Shown here: positions 17,619 to 27,206 of the stretch, in pieces
Numbering within the stretch: position 1 is the stretch's first letter
Layout: the number at the start of each line of letters is the position of its first letter
Origin: Phytopseudomonas seleniipraecipitans
GTDB lineage: Bacteria; Pseudomonadota; Gammaproteobacteria; Pseudomonadales; Pseudomonadaceae
Reading direction: 5' to 3'
Length of the DNA: 64,000 nt
NCBI RefSeq assembly: GCF_900102335.1
Contig: NZ_FNBM01000004.1
Coordinates: forward strand, 114,890 to 178,889
The notes under the pieces: generated by a model
What the model was told of the DNA's origin: nothing
What the model saw: only the letters and a program-made list of their open reading frames with translations
Database searches by the model: none
Program-made: the position numbers and the translations under genes

Positions 17619-17882
17619 ATGAAAATCGCAACCGCTGTCACCGCTCTGCTTTCCAGTCTCGCTCCTGCCGTATTCGCTGCCGACATCCAGGCCAAGCCCG
17701 GTGCCGGCCTGCCGACCGAGGACTATCACTACGGCATGAAAGTCGACGTGCAAAAGGTGCTGTACCGCACCGACGTCTCTGAAAAAAGGGGCGTAGTCCC
17801 GGTGATCATGGTCTTCACCGACAGCCAGGGTGAAACCCACAAGATGCGCTTTCTGGAATGGGGCGGCCGTTACGACGCGTGA
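17619..17882 (+). CDS. DUF2790 periplasmic protein
   Basis: An 87-residue exported protein with a signal peptide (about 1-21, cut near FAA). The mature part has YHYGMKVDVQKVLY and GVVPVIMVFTDSQGETH, the pattern of the Pseudomonas-specific DUF2790 family, whose members are small periplasmic proteins of unknown function, several of them induced by metals or stress. The frame extends ten codons upstream, but AGGA before 17619 and the signal peptide fix the start. Monocistronic, preceded by a palindromic site at 17463-17476. Confidence 0.85.
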   Translation: MKIATAVTALLSSLAPAVFAADIQAKPGAGLPTEDYHYGMKVDVQKVLYRTDVSEKRGVVPVIMVFTDSQGETHKMRFLEWGGRYDA

Positions 17883-17931
17883 TCGGTTGCGTGCTGCGCT
17901 GCGGGTAACCGCAGCGCGCCAGTGCCTCAGC

Positions 17932-19056
17932 TCAAACCTGCCGGTAAGGCAACATCTCCCGTGCCTGCTCGGCGTAGGCCAGCACGCCCACCCGCTCCTC
18001 CCGTAGAAAACCCGCCACCGCATCACGCAGCCCTTCATGCACCAGGTAATGCCAGGAATGAGTGATGACCGGTTCGAAGCCGCGAATCAACTTATGCTCG
18101 CCCTGCGCGCCCGCATCGAACCGCTGCAGCCCTTGGGCAATAGCCTGCTCCATCCCCTGATAAAAACAGGTTTCGAAGTGCAGCCGGTCGAACTCGGCCA
18201 GGCATCCCCAATAGCGACCATACACGCTGTCACCGCCCAGTAGACTGAACGCCATGGCCACCGGTTGCGAGCCACGGCAGGCGAGCACCACACGAATCGC
18301 CTCGGGCATGCGCTCGGCCAGTAGGCTGAAGAAAGTGCGGGTCAGGTAAGGCGCCTGACCGCGTATGTGGTAGGTGTTGGCGTAGCAGTGATAGACGAAG
18401 TCCCACTCCGCCTCATTCAGCTGGTGCCCTTCGCGCCATTCGAAATGAATCCCCTGCCCGGCCACCTGCTCGCGCTCCTTGCGCATCTGCTTGCGCTTGC
18501 GTGAGCTGAGCGTGTCGAGAAAATCCTGGAAATCCCGATAGCCACGGTTGTGCCAGTGAAACTGGCAGCCCAGGCGCTGCAGCCAGCCCGCGCGACCTTC
18601 CAGCAGCTGGTTGCCGGCTGCGTCGGTGAAATTCACATGCAGCCCGGATAGTCCCTGGTCCTCCAGCGATGCCGTTACTGCATCGAGCATCTGCCCTGCC
18701 GCTTCGACGTTGCCCAGCAGGCGCTGACCGGTGACCGGTGAAAAGGGAATCGCGCCGAGCAGCTTGGGGTAATAGGCGATGCCAGCCCGACGACAGGCAT
18801 CAGCCCAGCTGTGATCGAACACGTACTCACCGGAAGAGTGGTATTTAACGTAGGCCGGGAGCGCAGCCAGCGGTTGGCCGTCGACGCCGAGCAGCACCTG
18901 ATGCGCCGCTTGCCAGCCGCTACGGCCACCAACGCTGCCGCTGTCCTCAAGCGCCGACAGAAAGGCGTGACGCAGAAACGGCTGTGGTTCGCTGAGCAGG
19001 CCGTCCCACACTTCAGCATCGAGTTCGTTGAGGGCGTGCAGGCTGTAAACAGGCAT
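17932..19056 (-). CDS. GNAT-fold protein of the FemAB-like/DUF482 type
   Basis: A 374-residue cytosolic protein of the COG3146 (DUF482) group with a double GNAT fold. Telltale segments are LSSRKRKQMRKEREQV (basic helix at about 195-210), YHIRGQAPYLTRTFF, and near the C-terminus RFDAGAQGEHKLIRGFEP, which is highly conserved in the family. Proteins of this group resemble peptidyl or aminoacyl-tRNA-dependent transferases, but no substrate is established. The frame is open upstream for 22 codons; the ATG at 19056 gives the usual N-terminus. Convergent with DUF2790. Confidence 0.8.
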   Translation of the reverse strand: MPVYSLHALNELDAEVWDGLLSEPQPFLRHAFLSALEDSGSVGGRSGWQAAHQVLLGVDGQPLAALPAYVKYHSSGEYVFDHSWADACRRAGIAYYPKLLGAIPFSPVTGQRLLGNVEAAGQMLDAVTASLEDQGLSGLHVNFTDAAGNQLLEGRAGWLQRLGCQFHWHNRGYRDFQDFLDTLSSRKRKQMRKEREQVAGQGIHFEWREGHQLNEAEWDFVYHCYANTYHIRGQAPYLTRTFFSLLAERMPEAIRVVLACRGSQPVAMAFSLLGGDSVYGRYWGCLAEFDRLHFETCFYQGMEQAIAQGLQRFDAGAQGEHKLIRGFEPVITHSWHYLVHEGLRDAVAGFLREERVGVLAYAEQAREMLPYRQV

Positions 19057-19188
19057 CGGCAATATCCGCGGGCAATCAGCGCACACTATATCGTCAAGCA
19101 ATGGCCAGAGCCGACCGCCCATGAAAAATGGCCCGAGCCGTTGCCTCGCTTACCACGGGCCGGAAGCCGACCGCTACACGTGGCAGAT

Positions 19189-19220
19189 AATAAAAAACCC
19201 CGCACAAGGCGGGGTTAAAA
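19189..19220 (-). terminator. Intrinsic terminator of the OprP/OprO-type porin gene
   Basis: On the minus strand AACCCCGC, a five-base loop and GCGGGGTT are followed by a T-run. It lies about 28 bases after the porin stop. Confidence 0.88.
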
Positions 19221-19247
19221 GGGAGCACCACGTTTGGAGCGTATTGC

Positions 19248-20501
19248 TTAGAACGCGTATTGCAGGCGCAAGCTGACGCCATCGCCATCGTCATCACCAG
19301 CGGCGTTGACGACGTTGTCAGTGCTGGCCATCAGGTAGTTGGCCGACACCTTGATGGCTTCGTTGGCGTACCAGTTCACACCCACGGTGTGGATCTTGGC
19401 CTTGGTGTCGATGATGCTGGCCTCCTCGGCCTTGATATTGTCGTAGCGATAGACCAGTTCCCAAGCGCCGTACTGCTTGTTCTGTGGCTTGATGCTGTCG
19501 AACTTGCCGCCATCGAGCTTATAGCCGCGCGCTTCACCGGTCAGGGTGTAAGCCAGTTGTACGTTGTAGCCGGAAGCCTCACGGTCGCTACGAGCAGAAC
19601 CGGAGATAGCGTCGATGTCACGGCGCAGGTATTCGCTCTGCACCGAGAACGGGCCGGCGGCGAATGCAGCTTCGAGACCCCAGGCACTGTCACCATCGAA
19701 CTGCCCGGCGACAGCTGGCGCGAAGTCTGGACGGTTGCCGTTGACGCTATCTTCAGTGGTGCCACGCACGTTCATACGCGAACGAATGCGGCCGTCAAAG
19801 TTCTCTGTGCTGCGCTTGGCGTAGTTCACACCGAAGTGCAGGACATTGCCCGACTCAGCCATCGGCGCGATTACACCGCGCAGGTTGTAGGTGTTGTTGT
19901 TCTTGCCGTTGACATCTTCATTGCCTTTGGCACGGTTGAAGCCGGCAGAACCGTAGAACAGATTGCCCGCGACACCGCTGACCTGCACGCCCATGCCGTC
20001 TTGCTTGTCGTTGACCCAATCAGCCAGGTCATAGATGGCCGAACGCTCGATCGTGCTGATCCACTTGGAGCTGGTGGCCTTCTCGAGACCGAAGTCCGGG
20101 TCGAAACGGCCGATCTTCACGTTGACCGGCTTGAAGCCGGTGTAAGTGATCGAGGCCTCGTCCCACTTGCTGCCGCCGCTCTCGCCGAAGTCCACGTTGA
20201 ACGCGTATTTCCAGTCGGTGTAAGCAACACCAGAGACTTCGAGAATAGCGCGACGGAAGTAGGCTTCATTGGCGGTATTGCCGTTGCGGCTGTAAATACC
20301 GTCGAACTGATCGAAATCCGCTTGCAGACGGCCGCCGATCTTAAAACCGAATTGTTTGTCGGTGGTAGCGACTTCCAGGCCGCCCTTGGTCTTAACTACG
20401 ATGTCAGCGCCGTCGGTGGTGACGGTACCGGCGAAAGCCTGGGCGGAAACGGCCAGAGCCAGGGCGCTGGCTGCGAAACCGGCGAAGTGCTTACGGATCA
20501 T
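19248..20501 (-). CDS. OprP/OprO-type phosphate-selective porin
   Basis: A 417-residue outer-membrane protein with a signal peptide (1-24, cut after AFA) and a 16-strand barrel ending in the canonical C-terminal Phe (SLRLQYAF). The mature N-terminus [20 protein letters not shown] and segments [32 protein letters not shown] and [14 protein letters not shown] match P. aeruginosa OprP/OprO, trimeric channels for phosphate and polyphosphate. I cannot choose between OprP, OprO or a broader porin O/P paralogue from this alone. An upstream Pho box was looked for but not convincing. Confidence 0.87.
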   Translation of the reverse strand: MIRKHFAGFAASALALAVSAQAFAGTVTTDGADIVVKTKGGLEVATTDKQFGFKIGGRLQADFDQFDGIYSRNGNTANEAYFRRAILEVSGVAYTDWKYAFNVDFGESGGSKWDEASITYTGFKPVNVKIGRFDPDFGLEKATSSKWISTIERSAIYDLADWVNDKQDGMGVQVSGVAGNLFYGSAGFNRAKGNEDVNGKNNNTYNLRGVIAPMAESGNVLHFGVNYAKRSTENFDGRIRSRMNVRGTTEDSVNGNRPDFAPAVAGQFDGDSAWGLEAAFAAGPFSVQSEYLRRDIDAISGSARSDREASGYNVQLAYTLTGEARGYKLDGGKFDSIKPQNKQYGAWELVYRYDNIKAEEASIIDTKAKIHTVGVNWYANEAIKVSANYLMASTDNVVNAAGDDDGDGVSLRLQYAF

Positions 20502-20767
20502 CGAGAATTCCCCTAATTGAACTTAAGTGCTGAAAAACACCCGAGCTTGGTGCTCGTTCGTGCTGGGGGAATCTTCGCGGCGGCTTATTTCAGCGCGGTT
20601 GCTGATATATAAATATTTGATGACAAGGGAACTTTTTACTCCCTTTGAATATAACGCTTGACAGACGTTACCGCACACGGGTAACCAATATGGGCTGTAT
20701 GGGCTGTTCTAGAGGGGCTGCGAGCAACTAGGTAAATGGGCAGCACATTGCATGCTGCCCACGATGA
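20502..20767. other. Intergenic region with porin promoter
   Basis: This 266-bp gap is AT-rich around 20600-20660 and should hold the porin promoter. A half-site TTGTCAT on the minus strand is similar to a Pho half-box, but no second repeat is correctly spaced. At 20738-20760 an 8-bp hairpin (GGGCAGCA and complement) lies just after the FabH-like gene and may end its transcript; it has only a weak T-run. Confidence 0.5.
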
Positions 20768-21892
20768 TTAGCGCTTGCGCAGGATCACGCTACCGATGGA
20801 GTAACCGGCGCCAAACGAGCTAAGCACGCCCAGCGACCCCGCGGGCAGATCGTCCTGGTGCTTGTGCAACGCGATCACCGAACCCGCCGAACTGGTATTG
20901 GCATAGGTATCGAGAATCACCGGCGCCTCATGCGCTTCAGGGTCGCGCCCCAGCAGCTTACGGGCGATCAGCTGATTCATGTTGAGGTTGGCCTGGTGCA
21001 GCCAGAGGCGCTTCACGTCGGTCACGCTCAACTGGTTTTCTTCGAGATGACGGGCGATCAACTCGGCAACCATCGGGCACACTTCCTTGAATACCTTGCG
21101 CCCTTCCTGCACGAACAGCCGACCTTCAGCCAGCGGGCCACCCTCTTCAGCAGCGCGGTTGAGGAAACCGAAGTTGTTGCGGATGTTGTTGGAGAACTGG
21201 GTCAGCAACTTGGTGCTGACCACGTCGAACTGATGCTCGGACGTGGCCAGGTCGGCGCGCTCGATGATCACCGCAGTGGCGGCATCGCCGAAGATGAAGT
21301 GGCTGTCGCGATCACGGAAATTCAGGTGGCCGGTACAGATCTCCGGGTTGACCATCAGGATCGCCCGCGCCTGGCCAAGCTGGATGCTGTTCGCGGCCGC
21401 CTGGATGCCGAAGGTCGCCGAGGAGCAGGCTACGTTCATGTCGAAGCCGAAGCCCTGAATACCCAGCGCCGCCTGCACTTCGATCGCTACGGCCGGGTAG
21501 GCGCGCTGCAGGTTGGAACAGGCGACGATCACCCCGTCGATGTCCGCAGCGGTCTTGCCGGCGCGGGCCAGTGCCTGCTCGGCAGCAGCCACGGCCATCT
21601 CGCAAAGGATGCCCCACTGCTCGTTGCTGCGCTCCGGAATGAACGGCACCATGCGCTGCGGGTCGAGAATGCCCTGTTTGTCGATTACGAAACGGCTCTT
21701 GATGCCCGAGGCCTTTTCGATGAAGGCGCTGTTCGATTCGCTCAACGCCTCGATGTCGCCGCGCGCGATAGCCTCGGCATTCTCGGCATTGAACTGCTGC
21801 ACGAAGGCATTGAAGGACGCCACCAACTCGTCGTTGGAAATGCTGTTGGCCGGGGTATACAGGCCCGTACCGCTGATGACGACGTTATGCAC
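20768..21892 (-). CDS. Beta-ketoacyl-ACP synthase III-like enzyme
   Basis: A 374-residue thiolase-fold enzyme of the FabH type. Catalytic Cys is in NVACSSATFGIQAA, His in WLHQANLNMN and Asn in ANTSSAGS; all three are present. An unusual ~60-residue insert-rich N-terminal region (FNAFVQQFNAENAEAIARG) sets it apart from housekeeping FabH. It closely resembles, from memory, P. aeruginosa PA3286, reported to feed beta-oxidation products (octanoyl-CoA) into fatty-acid synthesis. The GTG at 21892 is chosen because AGAGGAA lies 8 bases upstream and its product starts as that protein does. Divergent from the glutamate-synthase-like gene. Confidence 0.88.
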   Translation of the reverse strand: MHNVVISGTGLYTPANSISNDELVASFNAFVQQFNAENAEAIARGDIEALSESNSAFIEKASGIKSRFVIDKQGILDPQRMVPFIPERSNEQWGILCEMAVAAAEQALARAGKTAADIDGVIVACSNLQRAYPAVAIEVQAALGIQGFGFDMNVACSSATFGIQAAANSIQLGQARAILMVNPEICTGHLNFRDRDSHFIFGDAATAVIIERADLATSEHQFDVVSTKLLTQFSNNIRNNFGFLNRAAEEGGPLAEGRLFVQEGRKVFKEVCPMVAELIARHLEENQLSVTDVKRLWLHQANLNMNQLIARKLLGRDPEAHEAPVILDTYANTSSAGSVIALHKHQDDLPAGSLGVLSSFGAGYSIGSVILRKR

Positions 21893-22150
21893 GAGTATTC
21901 CTCTTGTTCTTCGCCATTCGCGGCGATAGTCAGGCAAACCGCAGGGCGGCCAAGGGTGTCAATTGCGTGGTCGACAACAGCGTGCCGTCCGCGCAAACAC
22001 CTCCATTACAGGCATTCAAGTGTGCCACAGGCGCCCTGTTTTCGCCTGCCCCCGCATGAACAACGGTGCTTGCACATACGCGTTAACCATCGACGAATAG
22101 GCCGCAGGCCGTCTACATTGCGGGCGCCACCCATGCGCCAAGGATTCTGC

Positions 22151-23758
22151 ATGAACCTGTCCCTGCTAAGCCGCTACGCCTTTTTCGCTTTCTGTGTGCT
22201 GCTCACCCTCGTCAGCCTGGCGTTCCTGCAGCATGAATGGGTCTGGCCACTGACCCTGGTCGGTGCCCTGCTGAGCCTCATCGGGGTGGGCGATCTGCTG
22301 CAGAAGCGTCATGCTGTGCGGCGCAATTACCCGATCCTGGGCAACATCCGCTACCTGGTCGAAGGCATCCGCCCGGAGATCCGCCAGTACCTGCTCGAAG
22401 GCGACAGCGAGCAACTGCCCTTCTCCCGCGCCCAGCGCTCGCTGGTCTACGCCCGGGCCAAGAACGAGGGCGGCGACAAGCCATTCGGCACGCTCACCGA
22501 TGTCTACCAGAACGGTTTTCAGTTCATCAGCCATTCGATGCGCCCGGCGCCGCTGGCCGACCCTGACAGCTTCCGCGTGATCATTGGCGGGCCGCAGTGC
22601 AGCCAGCCGTACTCGGCGTCGCTGTTCAATATCTCCGCGATGAGCTTCGGCTCACTGAGCGCCAACGCGATACGCGCCTTGAACCAGGGTGCCAAGCTCG
22701 GCAACTTCGCTCACGACACCGGCGAAGGCAGCATCAGCAGCTACCACCGCGAGCACGACGGCGACCTGATCTGGGAGCTCGGCAGCGGCTACTTCGGCTG
22801 CCGCACCGCATCGGGCACCTTCGATGCAGAGCGATTCGCCGTTCAGGCCCAGCGACCGCAAGTGCGGATGATCGAGATCAAGATGAGCCAGGGCGCCAAA
22901 CCGGGCCACGGCGGCATCCTGCCAAAACACAAGATTACCGCGGAAATCGCCGAAACCCGTGGCGTACCGATGGGCGAAGACTGCGTATCGCCGTCACGTC
23001 ACAGCGCGTTTTCCACCCCTATCGAACTGCTTCAATTCATCGCTCGCCTGCGCGAGTTGTCGGGCGGCAAACCGGTCGGCTTCAAATTCTGCCTGGGCCA
23101 CCCGTGGGAGTTCATGGGCATCGCCAAGGCCATGTTAGAAACCGGCATCCTGCCGGACTTCATCGTCGTCGATGGCAAGGAAGGCGGCACCGGCGCCGCG
23201 CCGGTTGAGTTCACCGATCACTTGGGCGTGCCGATGCGCGAGGGCCTGCTGTTCGTGCACAACACCCTGGTTGGCCTGAACCTGCGTGACAAGATCAAGC
23301 TCGGCGCCAGCGGCAAGATCGTCAGCGCCTTCGATATCGCTCGGGTGCTGGCCATCGGTGCCGACTGGGCCAATTCGGCACGCGGTTTCATGTTTGCCAT
23401 TGGCTGCATTCAGAGCCAGAGTTGCCACACCAATAAATGCCCGACTGGTGTGGCGACTCAGGATCCGCTTCGCCAGCGTGCACTCGTCGTTGAGGACAAG
23501 GCGCAGCGGGTTTACCACTTCCACCGCAACACACTCAAGGCACTGGCCGAAATGCTCGCCGCAGCCGGCCTCGATCACCCCTCGCAGATGGACGCGCGCC
23601 ACTTGGTACAGCGCATGTCTGCCACCGAAATCCGCCTGTTTTCGCAGCAGCACGTGTTCCTCAAGCCGGGCGAGCTGCTCAGCGGCAACATCGAGGGCGA
23701 GTTCTACGCCAGGATGTGGAAGATGGCCCGCGCCGATAGTTTCGATGCGGCTGCCTGA
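22151..23758 (+). CDS. Membrane-anchored glutamate synthase-like FMN protein
   Basis: A 535-residue protein with two N-terminal membrane helices (about 7-28 and 31-48) and a large FMN-binding TIM-barrel like the central domain of GltB. Segments ISAMSFGSLSANAIRALN, GEGSISSYH, GHGGILPKHK, DGKEGGTGAAP and CIQSQSCHTNKCPTGVATQD (cysteines for an Fe-S cluster) are the usual GltS core. The glutaminase domain of GltB is absent, so ammonia would have to come from elsewhere, or the substrate differs. The family is common in bacteria, but its reaction is unsettled. AGGA at 22141 fits the start at 22151. Confidence 0.85.
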   Translation: MNLSLLSRYAFFAFCVLLTLVSLAFLQHEWVWPLTLVGALLSLIGVGDLLQKRHAVRRNYPILGNIRYLVEGIRPEIRQYLLEGDSEQLPFSRAQRSLVYARAKNEGGDKPFGTLTDVYQNGFQFISHSMRPAPLADPDSFRVIIGGPQCSQPYSASLFNISAMSFGSLSANAIRALNQGAKLGNFAHDTGEGSISSYHREHDGDLIWELGSGYFGCRTASGTFDAERFAVQAQRPQVRMIEIKMSQGAKPGHGGILPKHKITAEIAETRGVPMGEDCVSPSRHSAFSTPIELLQFIARLRELSGGKPVGFKFCLGHPWEFMGIAKAMLETGILPDFIVVDGKEGGTGAAPVEFTDHLGVPMREGLLFVHNTLVGLNLRDKIKLGASGKIVSAFDIARVLAIGADWANSARGFMFAIGCIQSQSCHTNKCPTGVATQDPLRQRALVVEDKAQRVYHFHRNTLKALAEMLAAAGLDHPSQMDARHLVQRMSATEIRLFSQQHVFLKPGELLSGNIEGEFYARMWKMARADSFDAAA

Positions 23759-23793
23759 CGCGACGCCGAGTGGCGCCGCATCCGGCTTGGCGG

Positions 23794-24759
23794 TCAGCTC
23801 AGGCTGTCGTCGATGACCAGCACCAGCTTGCCGTTGACCTGATTGCCTTCCAGGGTGGCGAACGCCTCCTGGGCTTCGGCAATCGGGAAGGTGCGCGCCA
23901 GCTGAGGCTTGAGCCGCCCTTCGCTGAACAGCGGCCAGACGTGCTGACGCAGGTCACGCAGCAGATCTGCCTTGAATAGGTCATCACGGCTGCGCAGGGT
24001 CGACCCGATCAACTGAATTCGCTTGCCAAGCAGCAGGGCCATGTCGAACTCTGCCTTGCGTCCGCCCATGAGGCCGATGTTCACCCAGCGCCCGTCGAGC
24101 GCCAGCAACTTGAGATTCAGCGCCGCGTAACTGGCGCCTACCGGGTCGAGAATCACCTCGAACGGACCGACCTCATGCAGCGCTTCGAGGCCGTCGCCAC
24201 CGCGAATTGCGCCACCGGCAGCACCCAGGCTCTCGCAATAGGCCAGCCGTTCTGCCGATCCGACGCTCACCCAGCAAGCACTGCCGAAGGCCTTGCAGAG
24301 CTGGATCGCCGCCGAACCGACACCACTGGCGCCAGCGTGCAGCAGCACCTTTTCACCTGGCTTCAAGCCGGCCAACTGGAACAGGTTGAGCCAGGCGGTC
24401 GAATACACCTCAGGGAGCGCTGCTGCTTCATGCAGTGAAACGCCCTCCGGCACCGGCAATACATGCCGCGCATCGACCACCACTTCTTCCGCCAGACCAC
24501 CACCGGCGAGCAGCGCACAAACTCGATCACCGACCTGCCAGTCGCAGCCGGCACCCACTTCGCTGATGACGCCGGCACATTCCAGTCCGAGAATATCGCT
24601 GGCACCCGGTGGTGGCGGGTACAACCCGGCACGTTGCAACAGGTCGGCACGGTTCAGGCCCGCGGCCGCCACGCGAATGCGTACTTCACCCACATCACAG
24701 GCAGGAGTGGGACGCTGTGCCCATTCCACCTGCCCTTCCACGCCTTGCAATGCTTTCAC
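23794..24759 (-). CDS. NAD(P)H-quinone oxidoreductase, PIG3-like
   Basis: A 321-residue zinc-free MDR enzyme of the TP53I3/PIG3 type. N-terminal NRADLLQRAGLYPPPPGASD is the signature of this branch, then GLECAGVISEVG, and the Rossmann motif HAGASGVGSAAIQLCKAFG. It would reduce quinones with NADPH in the cytosol. I choose GTG at 24759 because GGAGG lies 6 bases upstream; six further codons are open. In P. aeruginosa a homologue lies beside prc (recalled), as here. It is divergent from prc with 128 bp between them. Confidence 0.87.
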   Translation of the reverse strand: MKALQGVEGQVEWAQRPTPACDVGEVRIRVAAAGLNRADLLQRAGLYPPPPGASDILGLECAGVISEVGAGCDWQVGDRVCALLAGGGLAEEVVVDARHVLPVPEGVSLHEAAALPEVYSTAWLNLFQLAGLKPGEKVLLHAGASGVGSAAIQLCKAFGSACWVSVGSAERLAYCESLGAAGGAIRGGDGLEALHEVGPFEVILDPVGASYAALNLKLLALDGRWVNIGLMGGRKAEFDMALLLGKRIQLIGSTLRSRDDLFKADLLRDLRQHVWPLFSEGRLKPQLARTFPIAEAQEAFATLEGNQVNGKLVLVIDDSLS

Positions 24760-24887
24760 GCTGCCTCCATAGTGCATTTGAACCTCGCCCAGCGCCTCGC
24801 GCTGGGCTTTTGCATTGCGCCGATGGAACCTGGCGCCCTCAAAGACGGCCTAATATGCGTTATCAACTGTCCCCGCGTCGAATCAGC

Positions 24888-26978
24888 ATGAAGCGATCTC
24901 TTATCAGCGCCACCCTGGCCCTCGTTCTCGGGCTGGGCGCTTTGCCCCTCGCCGCAAAAACCAGCCAAGCCGATCCGTGGGAATACTTGCAGCCTGATCG
25001 CGATCAGGTCATCGCCAGCCTCAACGTCGTCGAATTGCTGCAGCGCCATCACTACAGCAAGCCGCCGCTCGACAATGCACGCTCCGAGAAAATCTATCAG
25101 GGTTACCTGAAGATGCTCGATCCGGCGCGCAGCTATTTCACCGCGGGCGACATTGCAGAGTTCGACCGCTGGAAAGACAAATTTGACGACCTTTTGAAAA
25201 AAGGCGACCTCGAGCCAGGTTTCCATATTTACAAGCGCCACCTGGAGCGTCAGCAAAGCCGCCTGCAGTACGTGCAGGACTTGCTTGCCAAGGGTGTCGA
25301 CAAAATCGACTTCACGGTCGATGAAGACCTGCTCGTGGATCGCGAAAAGGCCCCGTGGGCGAAAAACGTCGCGGAACTGGATGACCTGTGGCGCAAGCGT
25401 CTCAAGGACGAAGTCCTGCGCTTGAAACTCGCAGGCAAAGAGCCGAAGGCCATCCAGGAATTGCTGACCAAACGCTACAAGGCCCAGCAGGCACGCCTGC
25501 AGCAGACCCGTAGCGAAGACGTGTTCCAGGCTTACATCAACGCCTTCGCCATGAGCTACGACCCGCACACCAACTACCTGTCTCCGGACAGTGCGGAAAA
25601 CTTCGACATCAACATGAGCCTGTCCCTCGAGGGCATCGGTGCCGTGTTGCAGAGCGATAATGAGCACGTCAAGGTCGTACGCCTGGTGCCGGCTGGCCCG
25701 GCCGAGAAGAGCAAGCAGATTTCTCCAGCCGACAAGATCGTCGGTGTGGGCCAGGGCGACGACGAAATAGTCGACGTGATCGGCTGGCGCCTCGATGAAG
25801 TCGTCAAGCTGATCCGCGGCCCCAAAGGTTCGCGTGTTCGCCTGGAAGTGATTCCCGCCAGCAACGCCCCGAATGACCTGACCAGCAAAGTGGTGAGCAT
25901 CACCCGCGAGGCGGTCAAGCTGGAAGAACAGGCGGCGAAGAAATCCATCCTCAAGATTGAACAGGACGGTCGTCCTTACAGCCTTGGAGTGATCGAAATT
26001 CCCGCTTTCTATCTGGACTTCAAGGCGTTCCGCGCTGGCGACCCGGATTACAAAAGCACCACCCGTGACGTCAAGAAACTGATCACCGAGCTGCAGGCCG
26101 AAAAGGTCGACGGCATCGTCATCGACCTGCGCAACAACGGTGGCGGCTCGCTGCAGGAAGCGACCGAATTGACCGGGCTGTTCATCGACAAGGGCCCGAC
26201 CGTGCTGGTACGCAACAGCGATGGCCGCGTCGACGTGCTGGCTGATGAACATGACGGTGCGTTCTACAAAGGTCCGCTGGCCCTGCTGGTCAATCGCCTG
26301 TCCGCATCGGCATCAGAAATTTTCGCGGGCGCCATGCAGGACTATCACCGCGCATTGATTCTTGGTGGGCAAACCTTCGGCAAGGGCACCGTGCAGACCA
26401 TTCAGCCGCTCAACCATGGCGAACTGAAGCTGACCCTGGCCAAGTTCTACCGCGTTTCCGGGCAGAGCACTCAGCACCGTGGTGTGGTGCCAGATATCTC
26501 CTACCCTGACGTGATGGACAACAAGGAGATCGGCGAAAGCGCGCTGCCCGAGGCCATGCCATGGGACAGCATTCGCCCCGCTATCAAGCCTGAGCTCGAC
26601 CCGATCAAGCCGTTCCTCACCGAGCTGAAGAACCGTTATGACACGCGCACAGCCAACAACCCGGACTTCAACTTTGCCCGTGATCGCCTGGCCTTGTCTC
26701 GCGAGCTGATGGCCGAGAAGACTGTCAGCCTCAATGAAGCCAAGCGCAAAGCCCAGCAGGCCGACATCGAGAAACGTCAACTGGTGATCGAGAACGCACG
26801 CCGCAGCGCCAAAGGCGAAGAGCCGCTGACCGAACTCAAGAAAGAAGACGAAGACGACGTGTTGGCACAAAACGAGGAAGAGAAAAAGACCAAGCCGGAG
26901 GATGACGCCTACCTGTCGGAAACCGGCCACATCCTCATCGACTATCTCAAGCTCAACACCCGCCTGGCCAAGCAATAA
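24888..26978 (+). CDS. prc: Tail-specific (carboxy-terminal processing) protease Prc
   Basis: A 696-residue periplasmic S41 protease. Signal peptide at 1-22 (LGALPLAA), N-terminal helical domain with SYDPHTNYLSPDSAENF, a PDZ domain (GIGAVLQSDNEHVKVVRLVP...) at about 240-330, and the catalytic domain: VIDLRNNGGGSLQEA, then NRLSASASEIFAGAMQDY with the Ser, and GGQTFGKGTVQT with the Lys. It degrades or trims periplasmic proteins; in Pseudomonas Prc is linked to MucA processing (known). The alternative ATG at 24855 would add 11 residues ahead of the signal peptide; I prefer 24888. Terminator at 26998-27028. Confidence 0.93.
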   Translation: MKRSLISATLALVLGLGALPLAAKTSQADPWEYLQPDRDQVIASLNVVELLQRHHYSKPPLDNARSEKIYQGYLKMLDPARSYFTAGDIAEFDRWKDKFDDLLKKGDLEPGFHIYKRHLERQQSRLQYVQDLLAKGVDKIDFTVDEDLLVDREKAPWAKNVAELDDLWRKRLKDEVLRLKLAGKEPKAIQELLTKRYKAQQARLQQTRSEDVFQAYINAFAMSYDPHTNYLSPDSAENFDINMSLSLEGIGAVLQSDNEHVKVVRLVPAGPAEKSKQISPADKIVGVGQGDDEIVDVIGWRLDEVVKLIRGPKGSRVRLEVIPASNAPNDLTSKVVSITREAVKLEEQAAKKSILKIEQDGRPYSLGVIEIPAFYLDFKAFRAGDPDYKSTTRDVKKLITELQAEKVDGIVIDLRNNGGGSLQEATELTGLFIDKGPTVLVRNSDGRVDVLADEHDGAFYKGPLALLVNRLSASASEIFAGAMQDYHRALILGGQTFGKGTVQTIQPLNHGELKLTLAKFYRVSGQSTQHRGVVPDISYPDVMDNKEIGESALPEAMPWDSIRPAIKPELDPIKPFLTELKNRYDTRTANNPDFNFARDRLALSRELMAEKTVSLNEAKRKAQQADIEKRQLVIENARRSAKGEEPLTELKKEDEDDVLAQNEEEKKTKPEDDAYLSETGHILIDYLKLNTRLAKQ

Positions 26979-26997
26979 CAGGCACACGGTAAATCCC

Positions 26998-27028
26998 AAG
27001 GGCGTCGTGAATACGACGCCCTTTTTTG
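26998..27028 (+). terminator. Intrinsic terminator of prc
   Basis: An 11-bp perfect stem (AAGGGCGTCGT and complement) with a four-base loop followed by TTTTTT, 19 bases after the prc stop. Confidence 0.92.
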
Positions 27029-27206
27029 TGCCTCACGGGTTCATCAGTCTTCCCCGAGCCTATGAGCCATCGTGGCGAGTTGTGTCGACGCCCTGCTGTT
27101 CATCAAAGCGTCATCAATCTGTAGTGAAATCGCCGACATTCAGCGGCATCGATCCGCGAGGCCTGCCTGTGCTCGCGCACCTCCCGATTTCTACAGAGTT
27201 CCCGTC

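Noticed and set aside
20502..20767. Pho box upstream of the OprP/OprO-type porin
   Set aside because: CTGTCAA and TTGTCAT half-sites exist, but no second repeat is spaced at 11 bases.
20858..22150. In-frame 430-codon extension of the glutamate-synthase-like gene
   Set aside because: The extension lies opposite the FabH-like gene and has no family similarity; AGGA before 22151 marks the true start.
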